Of a stretch of 5,642 bases of DNA, positions 1 to 5,642 are shown piece after piece. The position numbers were made by a program, and so were the translations under genes. Location of the stretch: assembly GCA_003541445.1 (NCBI GenBank), contig DPMO01000233.1, forward strand, positions 1 to 5,642. Reading direction: 5' to 3'. Under the pieces are notes generated by a model that saw nothing but the letters and a program-made list of their open reading frames with translations, was not told where the DNA came from and did not search any database. Source of the stretch: Clostridiales bacterium. GTDB lineage: Bacteria > Bacillota > Sulfobacillia > UBA995 > UBA9673. Position 1 is the first letter of the stretch. Every line of letters begins with the position of its first letter.

Positions 1-359
1 ATATCGGTGGCGATGCGGACAGGCTCGAACGGGCGCAGGTGCTTTTCGATCTTCGCCCTTATCTCTTCCTCCGGCACCCCCAGGATGCGGGCCAGCTCGC
101 GGACGGTCGTGTCGGTGTGCTCCTCCTCGAGCTCCATGATGGAGACGGTGAAGGACGGGCGGTTCGTGACGAGAAGCCGACCGTGGCGGTCGTAGATGTT
201 CCCGCGCGGCGCCGTGAGGGGGATGATGCGGATGCGGTTCATCTGCGCCAGTTCCGAGAAGTGCTCGCCGCGGACGACCTGCACGTAGGCCAGCCGTCCT
301 CCGATGGACAGGAACACCAGGATGAGGACGAGCGTGTAGACGGCCAGTCTCCGCTCCAC
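1..359 (-). CDS. mrdA: Penicillin-binding protein 2 (class B transpeptidase), N-terminal part, cut by window edge
   Basis: Partial gene: 119 complete codons are visible and the rest lies left of the window. Class B PBPs cross-link peptidoglycan; PBP2 is the elongasome transpeptidase, anchored in the membrane with its domains outside. Visible: a short basic start (ERR), one membrane segment at about residues 6-24, then the pedestal-domain signature APRGNIYDRHG (residues 50-60) followed by RLLVTNRPSFTVSI. The stretch RPFEPVRIATD near the cut is also typical of PBP2. The catalytic SxxK, SxN and KTG motifs would lie beyond the window, so activity cannot be judged. The start chosen is GTG at 359-357; no ATG or GTG lies in frame upstream within about 60 bases. 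AAGG sits 5 bases before it, and a stronger AGGGGGG lies about 23 bases before it, just after the mreD stop. It begins 28 bases after mreD, the usual place for the PBP partner of MreBCD. Family assignment is firm; PBP2 rather than a divisome or sporulation paralogue rests partly on context. Confidence 0.93.
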   Translation of the reverse strand, partial: MERRLAVYTLVLILVFLSIGGRLAYVQVVRGEHFSELAQMNRIRIIPLTAPRGNIYDRHGRLLVTNRPSFTVSIMELEEEHTDTTVRELARILGVPEEEIRAKIEKHLRPFEPVRIATD

Positions 360-387
360 CCGAACCTTGTCCAGAGCCCGTTCCCCC

Positions 388-948
388 CTATCCCTGTCCC
401 ACCTGTCCCGCGCCGGCGGTCATCTCACGCTCCCGGGCCCACTCCCGGAAGCGGAAGAGGAGGAGGCGGCGGTAGACGAAGGGGGCGAAGACCGTGCTGT
501 AAAGGGCCCCCGGCAAGGCGACGGTCAGGAGGCAGAGGGCCGGGGCCGGCACCCCGAGGCCCCTCAGCAGGACCCACACGACGAATTCGTGCCCGAGGAC
601 GGCGACCCCCACGGCCGCCGTCGAGACCCAGACCGACTCCTTGAATATCTTGCTCTCCACCGTGCCCGTCAGGAACCCGGCCAGGGCCCCGGCCAACGCG
701 AAGAGCCCGATGTAGCGGGTGAAGAGGAGGTCCTGCACCAGCCCGGCCCCGAGGCCCGCCAGGAACCCCTCCCGGGGGCCGTAGAGCAGGCCCCAACAGG
801 CCACGACGACCGTCACCAGGTCGGGCCTTATGCCGTGGACGGCCAGGTGAGGGAAGACGGCCGTCTCGAGGATGAGGGCCGTCAGAACCGACATCCCGAG
901 CACGGAATGGCGTGAGGTCGCCAGGTTGACGACGGCCTCGCCTCTCAA
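388..948 (-). CDS. mreD: Rod shape-determining membrane protein MreD
   Basis: MreD is the integral membrane partner of MreC and MreB in the elongasome. The 186-residue product is slightly longer than most family members (about 160-175). It is strongly hydrophobic, with about five or six membrane segments near residues 16-36, 42-56, 60-77, 79-95, 107-128 and 136-158. The family pattern is seen at residues 41-76: RPDLVTVVV, then GPREGFLAGLGAGLVQDLLF. The C-terminus after residue 159 is basic and then Gly-rich, probably cytoplasmic. The start is read as TTG at 948-946, overlapping the mreC TGA (947-945) in a TTGA junction, with AAGGAG at 958-953 just upstream. This implies translational coupling to mreC. 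A later ATG (residue 19) would cut into the first membrane segment and is less likely. Low sequence conservation is normal for MreD; position between mreC and a PBP2 gene makes the call secure. Confidence 0.93.
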   Translation of the reverse strand: MRGEAVVNLATSRHSVLGMSVLTALILETAVFPHLAVHGIRPDLVTVVVACWGLLYGPREGFLAGLGAGLVQDLLFTRYIGLFALAGALAGFLTGTVESKIFKESVWVSTAAVGVAVLGHEFVVWVLLRGLGVPAPALCLLTVALPGALYSTVFAPFVYRRLLLFRFREWAREREMTAGAGQVGQG

Positions 949-1790
949 GGCTCTCCTTCCTCTCCCGCCGCCCGGTAGTTGACGATGACCAGGACCTCCT
1001 CGAGGCTCCCGAAATCGACTCCGGGGCGGACCGCCGCGTACTTGATGAGTCCGTGCTGCTCTGTCGTAATCTTGACGACGCGCCCGATGAAGAGGCCCGG
1101 CGGGTAGACCTCACCCAAGCCGGAGGTCACGAGAGCGTCCCCTTCACCGACCTCGGCCTCCCGCTCGAAGAACATCATCCGGAGCAGTGACGACTGGCTG
1201 CCCTGCCCTTTGACGATGCCGGCGTCGCGGGACGACTGGACGAGGGCGCCCACTCCGCACTCCCTGTCCGTGAGGAGCTGGACGAAGGAGACGTTCGTGG
1301 AAACTGCGACGACCCGGCCGACGAGGCCCTGGCTGGTGACGACCGGCATGTCCTTGGCGATGCCGTGCCGCGCCCCGCGGTCTATGGTGACCCGGCTGAA
1401 CCAGTTGTCCGGGTTCCTGGCTATCACGTCCGCGACCACGTAGTCGAAAGGCACGGCCTCGCTGAAGCCGAGGAGAGCCCTCAGGCGCTCGTTCTCGATC
1501 TCCAGTTCTCTCAGGCGGTGGAGGGCGGCGTCATAGGCTTCGGCCTTGGCCCGGAGGGACTCGTTCTCCCGGCGCAGTTGGCTGATCGCCCGGATGTCGG
1601 AGAGGCCGCCGCGAATGCCGGCGGCCAGACCCTCGAACCAGGCCTGGATCGGAGCCGCGGCCTCGACCAGAGCACGCTCCAGGAGCATGACCGTCTCGCG
1701 CTCACGCGCGGTGACGCCCATGAGGACGACCAGGACCACGAGAGTGACCACGGCCGCCGCGAACCTCCGGTAGCGTCCGAAGCTGTTCAA
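945..1790 (-). CDS. mreC: Rod shape-determining protein MreC
   Basis: MreC is a bitopic elongasome scaffold that links cytoplasmic MreB and membrane MreD to PBP2 outside the membrane. The 281-residue product shows the full family architecture: one membrane segment at about residues 10-26; a coiled coil at about 65-108 with Leu/Glu/Arg heptads (QLRRENESLR, then RELEIENERLRALLGF); and two beta-barrel domains from about 115 to 270. Characteristic stretches are VIARNPDNWFSRVTIDRG (residues 122-139), GLVGRVV (155-161) and TSGLGEVYPPGLFIGRV (222-238). The start is TTG at 1790-1788. An in-frame stop lies at 1808-1806 with no ATG or GTG between, and GAGGGA at 1806-1801 is a good ribosome site, so the start is well constrained. 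It lies 24 bases after mreB, and its stop overlaps the start of mreD. Nothing looks broken. Confidence 0.96.
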   Translation of the reverse strand: MNSFGRYRRFAAAVVTLVVLVVLMGVTARERETVMLLERALVEAAAPIQAWFEGLAAGIRGGLSDIRAISQLRRENESLRAKAEAYDAALHRLRELEIENERLRALLGFSEAVPFDYVVADVIARNPDNWFSRVTIDRGARHGIAKDMPVVTSQGLVGRVVAVSTNVSFVQLLTDRECGVGALVQSSRDAGIVKGQGSQSSLLRMMFFEREAEVGEGDALVTSGLGEVYPPGLFIGRVVKITTEQHGLIKYAAVRPGVDFGSLEEVLVIVNYRAAGEEGEP

Positions 1791-1814
1791 GCCCGCCGTC
1801 TCCCTCTACCGGGC

Positions 1815-2855
1815 TCACCCGACCGCGCGGCGGGAGGCGGTGGTGACCCGCCTCAGCGTCTCGATCTCCTCCAGGACCTTGCCCGCGCCGCGGACGACGC
1901 AGAGCAGGGGGTCCTCGGTGAGGTGCACCGGCATCCCCGTCTCCTGGTTGACCAGGCGGTCGAGGTTGCGGAGCATCGAACCGCCGCCCGTCATGACGAT
2001 GCCACGGTCCATGATGTCGGCCGCGAGTTCGGGTGGCGTTCTCTCCAGGGTGACCTTGATGGCCTCGAGGATGGCCCCCACCGGCTCGGAAAGGGCCGTC
2101 TGTATCTCTTCGGCGGTGACCTTCACGGTCCTGGGAAGCCCCGTCACCAGGTCCCGCCCCCGGACCTCCATGGTCTCCTCCTTGTCGGTGGGAACGGCGT
2201 TGCCGATGACTATCTTGACCTCCTCCGCCGTCCGCTCACCGATGAGGAGGTTGTAGGTCCTCTTGACGTAGTTGACGATGGCCTCGTCCATCTCGTCACC
2301 CGCGATGCGGATGGACCGCGAGGTGACGATACCGCCGAGAGAGATTATGGCGACCTCGGTCGTCCCGCCTCCGATGTCGACGATCATGTTCCCCGTCGGC
2401 TCCTGCACGGGGAGTCCGGCCCCGATGGCCGCGGCCATGGGCTCCTCGATGGTGTGGGCCTCCCGGGCCCCGGCCTGGAGGGTGGCGTCGATGACCGCCC
2501 TCTTCTCGACCTCCGTCACCCCGGAGGGCACGGCCACGACGACCCGCGGACGCAGGAGGGCGCGGCGGATGTGGGCCTTGGTGATGAAGTACCGCAGCAT
2601 GGTCTGGGTCACGTCGAAGTCGGCGATGACCCCGTCCTTCATGGGCCTTATGGCCACGATGTTGCCGGGAGTCCGGCCGATCATCCGCTTGGCTTCGTCC
2701 CCGACGGCGAGGACCGTCCCGTGGTCGCGGTCCAGGGCCACCACCGACGGTTCCTGAAGCACGATGCCTCGGCCCTTGACGTAGACCAGCGTGTTGGCGG
2801 TGCCGAGGTCCACACCCATGTCGCGGGAGAAGTAGTCGTAGATGAATCCGAACAT
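1815..2855 (-). CDS. mreB: Actin-like rod shape-determining protein MreB
   Basis: MreB forms membrane-attached, ATP-binding filaments that orient side-wall synthesis. The 346-residue product has normal length and all actin-fold motifs: phosphate-1 [13 protein letters not shown] (residues 16-28), connect-1 [14 protein letters not shown] (137-150), phosphate-2 [16 protein letters not shown] (160-175), adenosine motif [13 protein letters not shown] (289-301) and connect-2 near [13 protein letters not shown] (314-326). The start is ATG at 2855-2853, giving the typical MFGF opening; the frame stays open upstream, but that translation does not resemble the family. AAGGGG lies about 13 bases before the ATG, a rather long spacing. 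The N-terminus ([13 protein letters not shown]) carries an aromatic patch before the first strand, possibly a membrane contact (inference). It follows radC after 91 bases and is 24 bases ahead of mreC. An Mbl or MreBH paralogue is possible in a Bacillota genome, but the mreCD context favours MreB. Confidence 0.97.
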   Translation of the reverse strand: MFGFIYDYFSRDMGVDLGTANTLVYVKGRGIVLQEPSVVALDRDHGTVLAVGDEAKRMIGRTPGNIVAIRPMKDGVIADFDVTQTMLRYFITKAHIRRALLRPRVVVAVPSGVTEVEKRAVIDATLQAGAREAHTIEEPMAAAIGAGLPVQEPTGNMIVDIGGGTTEVAIISLGGIVTSRSIRIAGDEMDEAIVNYVKRTYNLLIGERTAEEVKIVIGNAVPTDKEETMEVRGRDLVTGLPRTVKVTAEEIQTALSEPVGAILEAIKVTLERTPPELAADIMDRGIVMTGGGSMLRNLDRLVNQETGMPVHLTEDPLLCVVRGAGKVLEEIETLRRVTTASRRAVG

Positions 2856-2946
2856 CGTGGTTAGAATGCCCCTTTCAGGACCCGCTCCGACCGCGGCGCC
2901 GGGACCCGCCCGCCCGTAGCGGTCTCCGGCAGCCGGACGCAGCCTG

Positions 2947-3678
2947 TCACAAGATTCCTTTCTCTTTGAAACTGATGTAGCGGTTGTCGCCGACCACGAC
3001 GTGGTCAAGGACTTCTATGCCCAGGAGCCGCCCCGCCTCCACCAGGCGTCGGGTGACCTCGACGTCCTCACGGCTCGGGGTGGGGTCTCCGCTCGGGTGG
3101 TTGTGGACCAGGACGATGGCCGCGGAGCTCCGGGCGATAGCCTCCTTGAAGATCTCCCGCGGATGGACTATCGACGAGCTGAGGCTCCCGACCGAGACGG
3201 TCCTTATCCCGAGCACATGGTTCTTGGCGTCGAGGAGCACAGTGCGGAACTGCTCACGGTCGAGGAACCTCATCTCCTCCATGACCAGGGCGCTGACGTC
3301 CCGAGGCGACCTTACCAAGGGCCTGGCGGCGTTCGAGGCCGATATCCGCCTCCCGAGCTCCACGGCCGCCTTGAGCTGGACCGCCTTGGCCGGCCCCACT
3401 CCCGGGACCTGGATGAGCTCCTCCAGCGACGCTGTCGCCAGGTACCTCAGGTCCCGGTGCCGGGCCCCTTCCCCACCTGCCCCGGCATGACACTCCTCAC
3501 AGCCTCTCGACAGGAGCCTCCGGGCGACATCGAGAGCCGAGAGCCCCCCCGCTCCCGTTCTCAACAGTATAGCCACGAGCTCGGCGTTAGATAAGGCCTC
3601 AGGACCGAGCCTTCTCATCCTCTCCCTCGGCCGGTCCTCTTCGGCCAGGTCCTTCATCCGCAACCCGTCTCGGGCCAC
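2947..3678 (-). CDS. radC: RadC family JAB/JAMM-domain protein
   Basis: RadC proteins join an N-terminal helix-hairpin-helix region to a JAB/JAMM metallopeptidase-like domain. The original DNA-repair role is doubtful: the E. coli radC102 mutation was later traced to recG, so the cellular function is open. Visible in 243 residues: the family opening [20 protein letters not shown] (about 13-32), the hairpin [18 protein letters not shown] (88-105), a possible JAMM glutamate E175 in [10 protein letters not shown], and the metal site [14 protein letters not shown] with H192, H194 and D205, so the catalytic-type ligands are intact. Odd: about 15 extra residues at 60-75 ([16 protein letters not shown]) between two N-terminal helices, where most relatives have a short FG-type turn. 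The start is read as GTG at 3678; ATG at 3657 (residue 8, [13 protein letters not shown]) is an equally plausible start and neither has a strong ribosome site. It lies 33 bases after maf and 91 before mreB, the same order as in Bacillus. Confidence 0.95.
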   Translation of the reverse strand: MARDGLRMKDLAEEDRPRERMRRLGPEALSNAELVAILLRTGAGGLSALDVARRLLSRGCEECHAGAGGEGARHRDLRYLATASLEELIQVPGVGPAKAVQLKAAVELGRRISASNAARPLVRSPRDVSALVMEEMRFLDREQFRTVLLDAKNHVLGIRTVSVGSLSSSIVHPREIFKEAIARSSAAIVLVHNHPSGDPTPSREDVEVTRRLVEAGRLLGIEVLDHVVVGDNRYISFKEKGIL

Positions 3679-3684
3679 GTTCCC

Positions 3685-3711
3685 GCACCCCCGTTCCGGG
3701 TGCAGGCACCC
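3685..3711 (-). promoter_or_regulatory. Three-armed alternative hairpin between maf stop and radC start
   Basis: Immediately after the maf stop (TAG, 3714-3712) the minus strand reads GGGTGC (3711-3706), CT, GCACCC (3703-3698), a 7-base loop, and GGGTGC (3690-3685). The middle arm is fully complementary to both outer arms, giving alternative 6-bp hairpins. The first would have a very tight loop and the second a normal one. The third arm lies 6 bases before the radC GTG, in the purine-rich stretch where a ribosome site would be. The repeat is seen directly; a regulatory role is inference. Confidence 0.3.
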
Positions 3712-4368
3712 CTATTCCGTCAGACCCGTGATGTCCCGCCGGGTGCCCCCACCGCCTTTCCCGGCCAGGGCCGCCTCCCTGAGCAGGTTCACCCCGAAGC
3801 GGCCGAGCACTTCGGCCAGCCTTCCGAGCGGCAGGCCGACGACATTGAAATAGCACCCCTCGACCCGTTCGACCAGGAGCGCGCCGACCCCCTGGATGGC
3901 GTAGGCGCCGGCCTTGTCGAACGGCTCGTCGGTGGCCAGGTAGCTCCGCACATCCTCCGGCCCCAGCCGCCGGAAGAACACCTTGGTCTCCTCGACGCCC
4001 TCCTCCACCCGCCCGGTCGCCGGCTCCGCGACGACGACCGCGGTGACGACCCGGTGCTCCCGTCCGGACAGGGCCCGGAGCATCGCGGCGGCCTCTTCGG
4101 GCGAGGCCGGCTTCCCCAAGATGCGGTCCGGCAGGACCACCAGGGTGTCCGCCCCGATGACGAGGACGTCCGGAGCGCCGGCAAGCTCCGCCGCGACGGC
4201 CTCGGCCTTGCGCCGGGCGAGGCGGAGGGCGAGACCCCCGGCCTCCGCCGGAGGCACCCGACCCGGCTCATCCTCCGGAGCGCGGCTGGGACGCACCTCG
4301 AAGGGTACGCCGAGGCCGGTCAGGAGGTCCTTTCTCCGGGGAGAAGCCGACGCGAGGACGAGTCTCAT
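3712..4368 (-). CDS. maf: Maf family nucleotide pyrophosphatase (dTTP/UTP type), septum-linked
   Basis: Maf proteins hydrolyse nucleoside triphosphates, including modified pyrimidine nucleotides, to monophosphate plus pyrophosphate. B. subtilis Maf is also linked to septum formation. The 218-residue product has the family motifs in order: LASASPRRKDLL (5-16), VIGADTLVVLPDRILGKP (70-87, with D74 and K86), SGREHRVVTAV (101-111), and SYLATDEPFDKAGAYAIQG (142-160) continuing to VERVEGCYFNVVGLPL. The DKAGAYAIQG plus NVVGLPL pattern is that of the YhdE-like dTTP/UTP subgroup rather than YceF (from memory of the family). Relatives are usually about 190 residues; here about 25 extra residues (from 195) end in a Gly-rich, probably disordered tail with a KGGGGTRRD stretch. 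The start is ATG at 4368-4366, overlapping the DUF4321 TGA (4367-4365) as ATGA, with only a poor ribosome site upstream. Translation is therefore probably coupled to DUF4321. Confidence 0.95.
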   Translation of the reverse strand: MRLVLASASPRRKDLLTGLGVPFEVRPSRAPEDEPGRVPPAEAGGLALRLARRKAEAVAAELAGAPDVLVIGADTLVVLPDRILGKPASPEEAAAMLRALSGREHRVVTAVVVAEPATGRVEEGVEETKVFFRRLGPEDVRSYLATDEPFDKAGAYAIQGVGALLVERVEGCYFNVVGLPLGRLAEVLGRFGVNLLREAALAGKGGGGTRRDITGLTE

Positions 4369-4616
4369 GTCCAGCGCCTGTAGAGGTAGGCTCCCAGCAG
4401 GAGCCCCACGAGCCCGAGCAGGTTCAGGCTCAGGCTGAAGCCGAACGTCAGGTCGAAGAAGCTGAGGTCCGCCACCAGGGGAGGGTCGAGGCCCACAGCG
4501 ACCGACCGGCCCAGGAACGGGACGAACGGTCGGAGCGCCTCACCAACGAGGTTGCCCAGGATGGCGAACGCGGTGACCAGAGCAAGGAGAAGCCACACGC
4601 TGAAGCTCTTTCGCAC
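4365..4616 (-). CDS. DUF4321 family small membrane protein
   Basis: An 83-residue membrane protein of unknown function, recognised as DUF4321. Two membrane segments are visible, at about residues 6-25 (WLLLALVTAFAILGNLVG) and 60-78 (FSLSLNLLGLVGLLLGAYL). They flank a loop with RPFVPFLGRSVAVGLDPP and DLSFFDLTFGF. The protein ends in YRRWT, so both ends are probably cytoplasmic by the positive-inside rule. The pattern of a GNLVGE-type turn, a PF-P-FL segment and an LTFGFSLSLNLLGLVGL second helix is what I know of this Bacillota family. The start is GTG at 4616-4614: an in-frame TGA lies at 4628-4626 and no other start codon intervenes, and GGGGAG lies about 12 bases upstream. A GTG at residue 7 is a second option. 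Its stop overlaps the maf start, which ties it to Maf and suggests a septum- or envelope-related job, but no function is demonstrated by the sequence. Confidence 0.85.
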   Translation of the reverse strand: MRKSFSVWLLLALVTAFAILGNLVGEALRPFVPFLGRSVAVGLDPPLVADLSFFDLTFGFSLSLNLLGLVGLLLGAYLYRRWT

Positions 4617-4689
4617 GCCGGCGCTTCACTCCCCAACAGCCGGACCTAGATTTCCACCGTAGCTCTCCGAATCCCTTGCCTCGGAAGGT

Positions 4690-4728
4690 CAAGACCCGGT
4701 CCCACATTCTGCCGGGTCTCGAGCCCGG
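4690..4728 (-). promoter_or_regulatory. Two mutually exclusive hairpins in the spacer before DUF4321
   Basis: On the minus strand three complementary segments follow one another: CCGGG (4728-4724), AGACCCGG (4719-4712) and CCGGGTCT (4699-4692). Segment 2 can pair with segment 1 (5 bp, 7-base loop) or with segment 3 (8 perfect bp, extendable to 10 with one G-U, 12-base loop), but not both. No T-run follows, so a classical intrinsic terminator is unlikely. A TTGACC hexamer (4692-4687) resembles a -35 box, but I find no convincing -10 at the right distance. It could be an RNA-processing or attenuation element between the SPOR gene and DUF4321, or chance in GC-rich DNA. Confidence 0.3.
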
Positions 4729-4748
4729 TCGTCGGTCGCCGCGGCGGC

Positions 4749-5642
4749 TCAGGACCCAGACCCCAGCTCCGCTTCGAAGCGGACGTAGCGGTCGACCAGA
4801 CCGACGAAGGACGACTCGGCCGCCAGGCGGTCGACCTCCACCCCGCTCGCCAGGTAGCTCTTCAAGGCCTGGAGGTTGGCCGTCGCCTCGATGAGCAGGG
4901 TCTCCAGCGCGCCGCCGAGTCCGGCGAGGTCCGTCGGAGCCGTGAGTCCCGCCAGGTTCTCCTTGGCTTCACGGACCGTGACGATGAGCGCGTCGACGGT
5001 GCGCGAAGCCTCGGCCCGGTCGAGGCTCCCGGCGTGGTGGTCGTCCCAGATGTCGCCCTCGACACGGAGAAGGCTCACAAGGGCTTCCACAGCCGCGGCG
5101 GCCCGCTCGACGTACCTGACGCTCGAGCCGCTGAGCGTGAGGTCCGACGCGGCGACGGTCTGGGTGACGATGAACGCGTCCGCGTAGCCTTTCGTTCGGA
5201 CCCGAGCCAGGACGGCTTCCACCACTTCCCGTCTCGTGCCGGTGACCGTCCTGACCCTGTAGAGCTCCGAGTCAGCGCCGGGTTCGAGGACATGACCCGG
5301 CAGCCCCTTGCCGGCCAGGTCGGCCACGACGTTGTCCCCGTTGGCCCTCGAGCCGAAGGCGCCGACCTGTATGGCGTAGAAGGTGACCGGGCTGAGGTCG
5401 CAGACCGCCGACCCCGGTCCCCCGCCGGCGGGTACGGACCCGGCGCCGCCGGTGCCGTCGTCCCCGGAGGTACCCTCTTCCCCGGACTGGCCGCCTGTCC
5501 CGGCGGCCTGGTCCGCCCCCGGCCCGAGACCGTCCGCGACCGTGTCACCCAGCGTCGAGAGAAGATAGCGCCCGAGAGCGAAGCCTCCTGAGATGCACAG
5601 CACGGCCAGGAGCAGGAAGACCATGAACACGGTGAACCCGCT
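4749..5642 (-). CDS. Membrane-anchored SPOR-domain protein at the spoIIB position (5' end outside window)
   Basis: The frame is open to the window edge, so the true start is probably beyond 5642; 297 residues are visible, numbered here from the first full codon. A GTG at 5630 could be a start but would fall inside the membrane segment. Order: membrane segment about 1-26 (ending GGFALGRYL), a Gly/Asp/Glu-rich low-complexity linker about 31-80, and a SPOR domain about 86-159 with FYAIQVGAFGSRANGDNVV and a second half LYRVRTVTGTRREV to GYADAFIV. After it comes an unrecognised, mainly helical domain of about 135 residues (about 163-297) ending in SGS. SPOR domains bind peptidoglycan glycan strands lacking stem peptides, usually at division septa, and this topology places the domain outside the membrane. 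In B. subtilis the SPOR protein SpoIIB precedes maf, so this may be its counterpart. Orthology is inference from position and architecture, and I give no gene symbol. Confidence 0.85.
   Translation of the reverse strand, partial: SGFTVFMVFLLLAVLCISGGFALGRYLLSTLGDTVADGLGPGADQAAGTGGQSGEEGTSGDDGTGGAGSVPAGGGPGSAVCDLSPVTFYAIQVGAFGSRANGDNVVADLAGKGLPGHVLEPGADSELYRVRTVTGTRREVVEAVLARVRTKGYADAFIVTQTVAASDLTLSGSSVRYVERAAAAVEALVSLLRVEGDIWDDHHAGSLDRAEASRTVDALIVTVREAKENLAGLTAPTDLAGLGGALETLLIEATANLQALKSYLASGVEVDRLAAESSFVGLVDRYVRFEAELGSGS

Noticed and set aside
1365..2864. A 499-codon open frame on the plus strand, antisense to mreC and mreB
   Set aside because: The encoded protein is Asp/Gly/His/Arg-rich low-complexity sequence with no recognisable motif, and it mirrors two strongly conserved genes. 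Long antisense frames are expected where GC-rich codon bias removes stops.
2856..2946. Possible terminator or promoter between radC and mreB, including a TCCGG-CTG-CCGGA hairpin (2937-2925) and an 8-base direct repeat GCGGGTCC
   Set aside because: The stem is only 5 bp with no following T-run, the repeat is likely chance in GC-rich DNA, and no paired -35/-10 boxes could be found.
2856..3008. A longer MreB starting at 3008, 51 residues upstream
   Set aside because: The extra residues do not resemble any MreB N-terminus and overlap the end of radC; ATG at 2855 gives the family-typical MFGF opening.
3487..3501. CxxCH in RadC as a haem c attachment site
   Set aside because: RadC has no signal peptide or membrane segment, and haem c attachment occurs outside the cytoplasm, so haem binding is not supported.
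3700..4383. A 227-codon plus-strand open frame across maf
   Set aside because: It is antisense to a complete maf gene with all motifs, and its composition looks like a codon-bias shadow.
5034..5591. Plus-strand open frame of 185 codons inside the SPOR gene
   Set aside because: Antisense to a gene with a clear SPOR domain; no motif or membrane pattern of its own.

Overview
This is a high-GC (roughly two-thirds G+C by eye) bacterial window in which every supported gene lies on the minus strand, so transcription runs from the right end (5642) to the left end (1). The gene order along that strand is: SPOR-domain membrane protein (5' end cut by the window), DUF4321 small membrane protein, maf, radC, mreB, mreC, mreD, and mrdA/PBP2 (3' end cut by the window). 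Established knowledge: Bacillus subtilis has the order spoIIB-maf-radC-mreB-mreC-mreD(-minC-minD), where SpoIIB is also a membrane-anchored SPOR protein. DUF4321 beside maf and a class B PBP after mreD are, from memory, typical of clostridia-like Bacillota. The window therefore most likely comes from a high-GC, deep-branching Bacillota (for example Symbiobacterium-, Thermaerobacter-, Limnochorda- or Moorella-like). That placement is inference; no rRNA or other marker is present.

Layout, in transcription order. 5642-4749: SPOR protein with one N-terminal membrane segment, a Gly/Asp/Glu-rich linker, a SPOR domain and an extra helical C-terminal domain. 4748-4617: the longest gap (132 bases), with two mutually exclusive GC hairpins. 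4616-4365: DUF4321. 4368-3712: Maf nucleotide pyrophosphatase, overlapping the DUF4321 stop by 4 bases. 3711-3679: short spacer with a three-armed hairpin set. 3678-2947: RadC. 2946-2856: 91-base spacer. 2855-1815: MreB. 1790-945: MreC. 948-388: MreD, overlapping the mreC stop by 4 bases. 359-1: N-terminal part of PBP2. No stretch over 300 bases lacks a gene.

Together the right half holds septum- and housekeeping-linked genes (SPOR peptidoglycan-binding protein, DUF4321, Maf, RadC). The left half is the elongasome: the MreB actin-like filament, the MreC periplasmic scaffold, the MreD membrane partner and the PBP2 transpeptidase, which together build the side wall of rod-shaped cells. Tight spacing and stop/start overlaps suggest one operon or two overlapping transcription units.

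I do not see a mobile element, CRISPR, RNA gene or a clearly new system. The best leads are the C-terminal domain of the SPOR protein, a CxxCH-bearing insertion in RadC, and two alternative-hairpin spacers.
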